Shown here piece after piece: positions 7,063-14,214 of a stretch of 19,358 nt of DNA. This DNA comes from J051 sp040752255. Lineage in GTDB: Bacteria; Armatimonadota; Fimbriimonadia; Fimbriimonadales; ATM1. The stretch spans positions 1 to 19,358 of the forward strand of contig JBFMFD010000036.1 in NCBI GenBank assembly GCA_040752255.1, written 5' to 3'. A model generated the notes under the pieces. It made no database searches, was not told the origin of the DNA, and saw nothing but the letters and a program-made list of their open reading frames with translations. The position numbers and the translations under genes were made by a program. Each line of letters begins with the position of its first letter. The first letter of the stretch is position 1.

Positions 7063-8583
7063 CTATTCACGGCGCGTAACTTCGAACAACACCAAGTCGC
7101 CGGCGGCGGACAGCAGGCTCGCGGAGACTCCTCCGCCTTCAAATCCAGCGACGCGCAGACGACCTCGTCGCGTGAGCAGCAAGCCGTCGCGGGCGAGCGC
7201 CTCGTCCGGCCAGTCTACTCCAGGGACATTCCTACCCAGGTACCACTGGAAGCTTGGATGAGACACAACGCCCGGCTCACCCATTCCGCCCATGCGATAG
7301 GATCGCACCGTCCCGCCATGCCGCCGTGCTTCCACAGCGAGCGTCCGGACGGGAGCGTGGGTCGCCTCCCAGTACGCGGGCACACCCCCATGCAACGCAA
7401 ACAGCACGAAGGGCGCGGCGGCGAGCCAGGCTTGCACGGAGAAGCCGGCCCCGCGCGCGTAGGCAACAAGGCCGATCGCCGTGCCGAGCAAGCAGGCGAC
7501 CGCCAGACCGAAACCGAGACGCTGGTACTCACCCAAGCCACCGGAGGCGACGAGCAACCCGATGCCCAGCAGCAAGAACCATCCGGTAGCGAGATACGGG
7601 AGCCGTGCGCCGACTCGCGCCTGCCACCGTCCGAGCAAGAGAGCAAGCGGGGGGAACATCGGCAGGATGTAGTGAGGAAGTTTCGAGCCGGCGACGCTGA
7701 ACAGGACGAACACGACCAGCGCCCACGCCCACAAAAAGCCGTCGAGGGGATCGCCCTCGCGATCCTTCCACACGAGCGGAAGCGCGAGGCTGAACGGTGC
7801 GAAGCCCACGAGCAGGATCGGAAGGTAGAAGTACGCCGGGCCGAGGTGCGCGGTGTCCTCGCCCGCCAGCCGGCCGAGGTTCTGCCGAATCACAAACTCT
7901 TGGAAGAACGCGCCGCCCTCACGCATCGCAACCGGCACATACCATGCAGCAACCACGAGCAAGAACAGCGCGCCGCCGACCGCCCAGCCCCCGCGCATCC
8001 GGGCGCGAGCCTCTGGGCGCAGCAGCCACACGAACGCAAGCACCAGCAGGAACACCGCCACCGGCATCGGGCCTTTCGCCAGCACCGCCGCACCCAGGCA
8101 CGCAAGCGCAAGCCATCGGCTTCGAGCACGTCCCTCCACCGACGCCCAGAACGCGAGCAGAGCAGACGTGAGGAAGAAGACGAGCAGGGCGTCCGGCATG
8201 AACATCCGCCCGACTCCGGCGAACAGCGGCGAGAGCGCAAGGGCGCCCGCCGAGGAGAGGGCAGCCGTCTCGCCCCATCGTGCTCGCGCGAAGCGGTACA
8301 CCAGCAGCAGCGTGCCCAGCGACGCGAGCACGGACGGCAAGCGCAGCGCCGCCTCGCCCGGGATGCCCACGCTCAAAGCCCCGAGCGCCGCCCAGTACTG
8401 CAGAATCGGCTTCTCGAAGAACGGCACCCCGCCGTAAGTCGGCACAAGCCAGTCGCCGCGAAGCCGCATTTCGCTGAGCGCCGCGGCGTAGATGCCTTCG
8501 TCGAGGTCGAAGAGCCCGTAGCCCCAGAAGCCCCAGAAGATGGCGACCACCGTGAGGGCGAGAAGAACGAGCCGGGCGGGCAC
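7063..8583 (-). CDS. ArnT/PMT-family membrane glycosyltransferase
   Basis: A polytopic GT-C enzyme expected to transfer a sugar from a polyprenyl-phosphate donor to a lipid or protein on the outer face of the inner membrane. The 506 residues begin with a hydrophobic helix, then FDLDEGIYAAA (25-35), the acidic first-loop motif, and GDWLVPTYGG...FFEKP (43-59). The spacing and FEKP match the ArnT/YkcB branch of the PMT_2 family. Many hydrophobic helices follow, and about 100 C-terminal residues look soluble. Whether it adds aminoarabinose, as ArnT does, cannot be told; no arn genes are present. It starts with a GTG one base after the TAA of the upstream exported protein (TAACGTG), implying coupling. 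It ends 63 bp beyond the TGGG array region. Confidence 0.85.
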   Translation of the reverse strand: MPARLVLLALTVVAIFWGFWGYGLFDLDEGIYAAALSEMRLRGDWLVPTYGGVPFFEKPILQYWAALGALSVGIPGEAALRLPSVLASLGTLLLVYRFARARWGETAALSSAGALALSPLFAGVGRMFMPDALLVFFLTSALLAFWASVEGRARSRWLALACLGAAVLAKGPMPVAVFLLVLAFVWLLRPEARARMRGGWAVGGALFLLVVAAWYVPVAMREGGAFFQEFVIRQNLGRLAGEDTAHLGPAYFYLPILLVGFAPFSLALPLVWKDREGDPLDGFLWAWALVVFVLFSVAGSKLPHYILPMFPPLALLLGRWQARVGARLPYLATGWFLLLGIGLLVASGGLGEYQRLGFGLAVACLLGTAIGLVAYARGAGFSVQAWLAAAPFVLFALHGGVPAYWEATHAPVRTLAVEARRHGGTVRSYRMGGMGEPGVVSHPSFQWYLGRNVPGVDWPDEALARDGLLLTRRGRLRVAGFEGGGVSASLLSAAGDLVLFEVTRRE

Positions 8584-8584
8584 G

Positions 8585-11191
8585 TTAGTCCGGCGGCTCC
8601 GACTCGCGTATCTCGATGCCGGCGAGGCGTGCCTTGCCGCCCTCCTTCTTCACCAGGCGGATGAACCGCACCGTCTGCGGCATGGCACGATACCGAACGC
8701 GCACCACCGACGGGTCAGCCGGGTCGACGTCACGATGGAACGCAACCGCCCTGCGCCAGTCGAATTCCCTTGCGTAAACCCGCGCCTCGTTCAGTCTCTG
8801 CCCGGTGCTGTACACCAAGATGTCGAACTGCGACCAGAAGTCGCTGCCGTCTCGCGTTGTGACGAGCGTAATCTCGCCGAGAGGTCGGTCTCGACCGATG
8901 TCAATCTCGATCCACTCTGCCTCCGACTCGTAGAACGTCGTCGCGTCGCCGTCAACGAGCAGGCTGAGGTTCTCCAGACGGCTATCGGCGGAGTCGAGCA
9001 CGACCTTGTTGAACGCCCAGTCACCTTCTTTCAGCGGCTTGTGTGTTACGTTGAACCGCATTTCAAGGATCGCGACCTCTCGATTCCCGCGCGCAAAGGC
9101 GTCAACGAGTTGCCACGCCTTGAGCCAGGCCCACTCCCTCTGTCCCTGGTAGTTGACTTCGACCAGAAACACTCCGTTGGTCCCGACCACGTCAAGTCGC
9201 CCGAAAGGATTCGGCTTCAGGGTATGACCGGTAGCGGTTGTGAACGGCTGGTCAAGGCCCGTCGGTCGGTTTGGCAGGAACGCGGTGCCGTTATGAATCT
9301 CCACCTCGAAGGCGGGCGGCTCGTCCGGTATGACGCCGTTTTTCATCTGATAGAACCGCAGGGTGCCTGAGGGGATGGCGGTCCCGTTCCTGTCGGCCGC
9401 GCGAACGATGACGACACTCGGCATCGAGTACATGTACTCGCCGAAGAAGCCGCGCCGATAGCCGACGTTGGCGTTGAGACCAAAGACGGATGTCGCCGAA
9501 TACAAGTCGGTTCTCTGGAAGAGAGCGTGCCTCAGTCCCACATCCGGCACATCCTCGATGAAGACCTGAGCGGTTCGGTGCAGGCCGTTGTCGTTGCGGG
9601 TGTCGCCTCCGCCCATCAGCGGCGCGGGTGGGTCGATCATGCCGCGCGTCAGCACCGTGCCGTCAACCTTCAGACGCACTTTGCCACCGCTGCCGTCGGG
9701 CAAGGAGGCGTCAACGTTCATCTGGTACATGTCAATCAGCCCAATTTGGTGGCTCATCTCGTGGAGCAGCGCGCGGTCGAGCTTCGTGCGCACCGCGTCC
9801 ATGTATCGCTCGGCCTCTCCGAAGGAGGAATCGAAGCCCCATTCGCCGTCGTAGCGCATGTCTTGCTTGTCGTCAGGCACGTGCGCTCCGCCCTTGAGCG
9901 TTCCATCGGGGACGATTGTGATGCGCTGTACGCGAACCGACTCCCGGCAGCCGTCGGGCGCGAAGCCGAAGCGGCTGTGGCGCATGAAGACGTCGTTCCA
10001 CAGGCGGAACTGCCACTGAATCCAGTCCTCGAATGCTCTGCTTCCGGAGCCGTTGACCTCTTTGGCGAACGTCTCATAGAACGTCCTGTCCACCCAGATG
10101 CCCAAGTTGAGCGCGTTCGCCTGAATCTCCAGCGCGTTGTTTGCGGCGACCGCGTCCGCCCCCAGCGGCTCGATAGCGAGGTGTATCGGCCGAAGGCGAT
10201 GGTCGCTCTTGACGGACGAGTACGTCGTTCGGTACACGACTTCGACCGTCTCGCCCGGCGCGATCGAGCGAGCGACGCTGCCCTTCTCCGCCTGCCTCCA
10301 GTCCTTCGACCAGGCGAAGTTGAACCCGTCGGAGGCGGCGTCGCCCACGTTCTTCACCACCGCCGTGTATGTAACCTGATCGCCCTCCTTCGGCCACTTC
10401 TGCGTGTCGGCGTTGCCCGGGCGCATCATGACGCCCGACTCGTGCCCGTCCACATTCATCCGCACATAGGCGTCACCGGTCGGGTCGTAACGCAGATACT
10501 CGGGGGTGCGTTGGATGTAGGTGACGCTGAGGTCGGGCCCGGTTGGCGCGGCTGCCGGCTCGGTGGTAACGACGAGCATCGGCCTTCCCGAGACGGCCTG
10601 CGCGCTCTCAAACATCGCCGAGCCTGAGAACTCGATGACCCAGCCGTGGTTGTCGTACCACCTCTCGTACATCTGCTGCACGTCCTCTTCCAAGCCGGTT
10701 ATCTCGATGCGCTCCGTCGCCTGAGAGATTTCCGCCTGCGCGCTGATTCGCTGGGAGTCGTACTCCGCGCCGCCGTTGCGCCAGCCCAACTTCATTGCAG
10801 GGTGGTGCAGTTGGTGCGACCAAGTTGTGTTCATCCCGTCGCCCTCGGTTCCGCTCATGCCCGCGCCTTCGAACCACGGCGCGCTGAAGCGCTTCAGCGT
10901 CAGCCGCCCCGGGCGCTCAACGGCAACGACCGTCAGCACCAACTTCGCGGATGTAACCCGGCGCGAGGGCCCGAGAGCGCGCTCAAGGTCTCCAAAGCGG
11001 ATGAGGACGCGGTGCTCGGTGCTTGCAGTCAAGAGCGTCCCCTGGCCGAAGGAGCCGTTCGGCGTTTGCCGAGCGAGGCTTGTGTCTTCGCACGACCAGT
11101 AGCGCGTATCGTGCCCCTGGAGCTGGGCGCCCCTGGACAGTTCAACGGTTGCGGGCTGAGATAGGGCGACGAGCAAAGTCAGCGCGATCAT
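8585..11191 (-). CDS. Large exported mosaic protein with M6/metzincin-like HExxHxxGxxD site
   Basis: An 868-residue protein, not recognised as a named family. Seen in order: a short signal peptide (about 1-14); a DNRLRE-like beta domain (about 15-205: RVLIRFGDLE, SAKLVLTVV); a CARDB-like segment (about 215-350: PDLSVTYIQ, VTYTAVVKNVGD); a putative catalytic region with H477-E-M-S-H481-Q-I-G-L-I-D487-M-Y and a possible Met-turn at Met526 (PLMGGG); and a C-terminal discoidin/F5-8C-like domain (about 740-868: LLVDGDATTFYES, RFIRLVKK). HExxHxxGLxDxY followed by LMxGG resembles immune-inhibitor-A (M6) and related metzincin sites, where Asp replaces the third histidine. A surface or secreted metallopeptidase with carbohydrate-binding-like modules is the best inference; activity is unproven. 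It lies 19 bp after ctpA and 1 bp before the glycosyltransferase. Confidence 0.75.
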   Translation of the reverse strand: MIALTLLVALSQPATVELSRGAQLQGHDTRYWSCEDTSLARQTPNGSFGQGTLLTASTEHRVLIRFGDLERALGPSRRVTSAKLVLTVVAVERPGRLTLKRFSAPWFEGAGMSGTEGDGMNTTWSHQLHHPAMKLGWRNGGAEYDSQRISAQAEISQATERIEITGLEEDVQQMYERWYDNHGWVIEFSGSAMFESAQAVSGRPMLVVTTEPAAAPTGPDLSVTYIQRTPEYLRYDPTGDAYVRMNVDGHESGVMMRPGNADTQKWPKEGDQVTYTAVVKNVGDAASDGFNFAWSKDWRQAEKGSVARSIAPGETVEVVYRTTYSSVKSDHRLRPIHLAIEPLGADAVAANNALEIQANALNLGIWVDRTFYETFAKEVNGSGSRAFEDWIQWQFRLWNDVFMRHSRFGFAPDGCRESVRVQRITIVPDGTLKGGAHVPDDKQDMRYDGEWGFDSSFGEAERYMDAVRTKLDRALLHEMSHQIGLIDMYQMNVDASLPDGSGGKVRLKVDGTVLTRGMIDPPAPLMGGGDTRNDNGLHRTAQVFIEDVPDVGLRHALFQRTDLYSATSVFGLNANVGYRRGFFGEYMYSMPSVVIVRAADRNGTAIPSGTLRFYQMKNGVIPDEPPAFEVEIHNGTAFLPNRPTGLDQPFTTATGHTLKPNPFGRLDVVGTNGVFLVEVNYQGQREWAWLKAWQLVDAFARGNREVAILEMRFNVTHKPLKEGDWAFNKVVLDSADSRLENLSLLVDGDATTFYESEAEWIEIDIGRDRPLGEITLVTTRDGSDFWSQFDILVYSTGQRLNEARVYAREFDWRRAVAFHRDVDPADPSVVRVRYRAMPQTVRFIRLVKKEGGKARLAGIEIRESEPPD

Positions 11192-11210
11192 CGGGCTGAC
11201 ATTCTACAAC

Positions 11211-12464
11211 TTAGCGCATCGCCGCTGGGGAGGCGCGCTCCTTCAAGAGCGCAACCGCGCGCTGGAGTTGAACGTCGGTCTCGAGGTTGCCCTGCTCCGC
11301 GCCAATGGGATTCTTTACGGCGATGTCCGGTTCAAGGCGCCCACGAACTACGTCCCCCCAGTCGTTCTCCACGCGCTGAACGGATTCGCCGCTCGGCAGG
11401 TAGTAGCGGCCGATGGTCACCTTCAGTTGCGCGCCGTCGGGCAGGTGATAAACGGACTGCACCGACGCCTTACCGTAGGTCGCCTCACCCACGATGACCG
11501 CGCGATGATGGTCCCGCAAAACGCCCGCGAAGATCTCAGCGGCACTCGCAGAGCCCTCGTTCACCAGCACGACGATAGGGTAGTTGCGGCCCTGGGCGAG
11601 GCCGCTTGGCGCGAAGAACGGCATCTTGCTCCCACCTCTCTGCTCAAGCGTAACAACGAGCTTGCCCGACAGGAATCGCCCAACCAGTTCCCCAGCTCGC
11701 TCGAGCAGGCCGCCTGGGTTGTCGCGCAGGTCAATGACCAGTCCGCGAATCCCATTCCGCTCCAGGGCGCCAAGCTCCTCATCGAACTGCGGAACGATGG
11801 TGTCGCTGAACGACCGCAGCAACAGGTAGCCGAAGCCGCCGTCCAGCATCTCGCTGTACACATCTTGGATGACGACCTTCTCGCGCCTGAGGCGATACCG
11901 CTTCGTCTCTCCGGTGGTGGGTCGAAGGACATCGAGCGTAACAAACGTGCCCTCCTCACCCCGAATCTGATCAACCGCCCCGAGGATGTCGCCCACCGAG
12001 GCGCCGTTCACCTTCACGATGACGTCACCGGGCTTGAGGCCGGCGCGCTCCGCCGGACCGCCACGAAAGACGCGCGCGATGAGCGCCCCCAACTCGTGGC
12101 TGCCCAATTCGGCACCGATGCCGCCGCTTCCTACGAAGCGACCCTGGGTGCGCTCATCGAGGCGAGTTGCGAGGTCGGGCGGCAGAAACACGGTATGCGG
12201 ATCGCCGAGGGCGTCAAGCATCCCCTGCGTGGCGGCGTAGGTCAACTTCTCGCGAGAGACCTCGTCGAAGTAGGCGGCCTCGATTTGGCTCAGCGCGCTC
12301 GTGAACTGGGCGGTGGGTCTCACGCCGGCGGGTTGCTTCCCGCCAAAGATGGTCGAGGTCAGCGCGCCCAGGTCGGGGAGAGAGCCGCTCGCAATGTCGC
12401 GCGCGCCGAATCCGGCGACCAAGCCGAGCACCAAGAACGCCAGCCCACCAAGCAGGCCCTTCAC
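11211..12464 (-). CDS. S41 family C-terminal processing protease
   Basis: A periplasmic or exported serine protease of the CtpA/Prc family, which cleaves C-terminal tails and often trims or degrades cell-wall hydrolases. The 417 residues contain an N-terminal signal/anchor helix (1-21), a helical cap with GDPHTVFLPP (87-96), a PDZ domain (about 112-195, with the GSGGIGAEL loop and GPAERAGLKPGD), DLRDNPGG (245-252), VNEGSASAAE (301-310) and GEATYGKASVQ (326-336). The dyad is inferred as Ser307 and Lys332, 25 apart as in known members, with Gln336 four after Lys. The GTG start overlaps the previous gene in a GTGA and has GAGGAGGAG 5 nt upstream, so it is strongly translated from the coupled junction. 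Confidence 0.95.
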   Translation of the reverse strand: MKGLLGGLAFLVLGLVAGFGARDIASGSLPDLGALTSTIFGGKQPAGVRPTAQFTSALSQIEAAYFDEVSREKLTYAATQGMLDALGDPHTVFLPPDLATRLDERTQGRFVGSGGIGAELGSHELGALIARVFRGGPAERAGLKPGDVIVKVNGASVGDILGAVDQIRGEEGTFVTLDVLRPTTGETKRYRLRREKVVIQDVYSEMLDGGFGYLLLRSFSDTIVPQFDEELGALERNGIRGLVIDLRDNPGGLLERAGELVGRFLSGKLVVTLEQRGGSKMPFFAPSGLAQGRNYPIVVLVNEGSASAAEIFAGVLRDHHRAVIVGEATYGKASVQSVYHLPDGAQLKVTIGRYYLPSGESVQRVENDWGDVVRGRLEPDIAVKNPIGAEQGNLETDVQLQRAVALLKERASPAAMR

Positions 12465-13741
12465 TCTTGCTCCTCCTCGGCGGGCGGGGCGGCCGTCGGC
12501 CGCAGCAGATACCCGTTTCTCAGCAGCGGGCTTTTCTCGGCGTCCAGGTAGACGCCGCGCGTGACCGTATAGCCCGCGCCGCTTGGGAGGTCATACCTTG
12601 CGACCTGTATCCCCAGCCCGAACGTCTCCTCTCCGCGCACGTGAGCGCCCGCTGCTCGCAGGGCGGCGATGAACACCTCCGCCTCTCGGGACGTGGTGGC
12701 GTCTGCGACGACGGTCACCTGAGGATACGGCCCATCCCCGGCGGGAGTCATGAGCGCCTTCGGGGGCTCGCCGGGTCGCTGGCGAACGAACAGCGTTTGC
12801 GACGGAACGAACACGCTAAGGGTCTCCAGAACGTCTTCCTGTGCTCCGCCGGGGTTGTTGCGAACATCGAGCGTGATGCTCTCCCTGCCTGCCAGAAGCG
12901 ATCGCAGTCGTTCGGCTGCACCCTTTGGGAACGTGCGAATGCGCACGGTATCCCCGCTGAGCTCAATCGGCTTGAACGACGTCACCCGGCGTGCGAGGCG
13001 ATGGGTGCGTTCCTTCCCGTCCCGCAAGGTCGTCACTTCAACCGTGCCGCGGTCCTCGGCGACCAGTTCATGCATCGCCTTGTCCCAGAAAATCATCTTT
13101 TCGACACGCTCGTAGAGCGCGTCCAAGCGTTCGCGGAACTCCTCTTGCGTAATCTCGCTCTTGTCGCGCTGTTCGTGGAGCGCTTCCCATTCCGGGCGGA
13201 GGCTGCGGCTACCGACCCAGTGCCCGTTGACGAACTCGATCCAGTCTCCTGGTCGGATGCCGGCTTCTTGCGCGGGGCTGCCCTCGGCAACGGCAAGCAC
13301 CACGAGCGGATAGATCGTCTCGTTGCCCCGCTCCTTCCGCACAAGCTGCACGAGCGCGCCGATTCCGTGCGCCTCGCCCTGGTAGTAGTCTCGCACCGCG
13401 CCCCACAGATCCGGTTTGTAGAAGTCGGTTCCGGTCGTGTTGAGGTCCTCGACCATGCCCTTCACCGCGCCGTCGGCTAGCGGGGTTTCATCCGCTACCG
13501 GCTCGACGAAGTGTCGCAGGATGATGCGTTGCACGTTCTCGAAGTACTCGGGTGCGGGCCGGCCGTCGGCGAGGAGCATCCTGTCGCCTGCTTCAGCCAC
13601 GGCGCCTCGCATCGCCGCGGGGACCGCGGAGGAGTCGCCTCTCTCATAGCCTGCGCGCAGGCCGCCGCCGGCGATGACGCCGATCGCCAGGCTCCCTGCG
13701 AGCCAGCAGACAGTCCAAAAGCGCTTTCTGTCTTCGTTCAC
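12461..13741 (-). CDS. S41/PDZ protease homologue lacking the catalytic lysine
   Basis: A 426-residue exported paralogue of the neighbouring S41 protease. It has one N-terminal membrane helix, a cap region with YFENVQRIILRHFVEP, a PDZ-like domain (GSPAQEAGIRPGDWIEFVNG), DVRNNPGGAQED, VVADATTSREAEVF and GEETFGLGIQ. These line up with DLRDNPGG, VNEGSASAAEIF and GEATYGKASVQ of the intact protease. The general-base lysine position is Leu376 and the nucleophile motif is degraded; Ser351 lies 25 residues before it and might still match the serine. A charged helical insertion (about 182-233) splits the PDZ-like region. I infer a non-catalytic partner or scaffold. The frame opens at a GTG at 13777, but the GTG at 13741, 2 nt after the rpiB stop, avoids overlap and gives a normal basic N-terminus. 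It overlaps the protease gene by 4 bp. Confidence 0.85.
   Translation of the reverse strand: MNEDRKRFWTVCWLAGSLAIGVIAGGGLRAGYERGDSSAVPAAMRGAVAEAGDRMLLADGRPAPEYFENVQRIILRHFVEPVADETPLADGAVKGMVEDLNTTGTDFYKPDLWGAVRDYYQGEAHGIGALVQLVRKERGNETIYPLVVLAVAEGSPAQEAGIRPGDWIEFVNGHWVGSRSLRPEWEALHEQRDKSEITQEEFRERLDALYERVEKMIFWDKAMHELVAEDRGTVEVTTLRDGKERTHRLARRVTSFKPIELSGDTVRIRTFPKGAAERLRSLLAGRESITLDVRNNPGGAQEDVLETLSVFVPSQTLFVRQRPGEPPKALMTPAGDGPYPQVTVVADATTSREAEVFIAALRAAGAHVRGEETFGLGIQVARYDLPSGAGYTVTRGVYLDAEKSPLLRNGYLLRPTAAPPAEEEQE
12470..12478 (-). promoter_or_regulatory. Ribosome binding site of the S41 protease gene
   Basis: GAGGAGGAG on the minus strand, 5 nt before the GTG at 12464. It is embedded in the C-terminal Glu codons of the upstream homologue and supports the GTG start. 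Confidence 0.75.
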
Positions 13742-13743
13742 GG

Positions 13744-14214
13744 CTATCCGCAGCAGTGCGCCTTTGTGGGTTCGCACCCATCGAGCGCGTCAATCTTGCC
13801 CACTCTTCGGGCGTGACGCTCCTCGTCGCTCGGGGGCGTTTCAAGGAACGACTCGAGGATTCTCATCGCCAAGTCGGGTTCGATGAGCCTCGCTCCGATG
13901 CAGAGGATGTTGGCGTGGTTGTGTTCGCGCGCGAGTTTGGCGGCGTCCACGCTCCAGCAGGTTGCGGCGCGAATGCCTTTGAACTTGTTCGCCGTCATCG
14001 CCATGCCGATGCCTGTGCCGCACACAAGGATGCCCATGTCGGCTTCCTTGCGTTGCAGGAGTGCCGCGACCTCCGCAGCGGCGTCGGGATAGTCGTAGGC
14101 GGACTCGTCCGTCGCTCCGACCTCGCGGACGGCGTGTCCGAGGTCAACAAGGTGCGCGGCGAAGATTCTTCGCAAAGCGAACCCGGCGTGATCCGATCCA
14201 AGAACAATCGTCAT
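13744..14214 (-). CDS. rpiB: Ribose-5-phosphate isomerase B
   Basis: A cytosolic enzyme interconverting ribose-5-phosphate and ribulose-5-phosphate in the pentose phosphate pathway. The 156 residues show the LacAB/RpiB fold signatures: GSDHAGFALR (6-15, Asp8 and His9), DYPD (41-44), VCGTGIGMAMTANK (64-77) with the catalytic-base Cys65, and AREHNHANILCIGAR (95-109) with His98. The protein ends with a short polar tail containing CEPTKAHCC that is not needed for the fold. The ATG overlaps the stop of the large HEAT-repeat gene in an ATGA. It is the only clearly metabolic cytosolic gene in an operon of otherwise exported products. Confidence 0.95.
   Translation of the reverse strand: MTIVLGSDHAGFALRRIFAAHLVDLGHAVREVGATDESAYDYPDAAAEVAALLQRKEADMGILVCGTGIGMAMTANKFKGIRAATCWSVDAAKLAREHNHANILCIGARLIEPDLAMRILESFLETPPSDEERHARRVGKIDALDGCEPTKAHCCG

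Noticed and set aside
7258..8664. 468-codon plus-strand open frame
   Set aside because: Antisense to the ArnT-like gene; the product is a charged low-complexity string typical of the reverse of a hydrophobic protein.
11268..12551. 427-codon plus-strand open frame
   Set aside because: Antisense to the S41 protease, whose catalytic motifs are clear on the minus strand.
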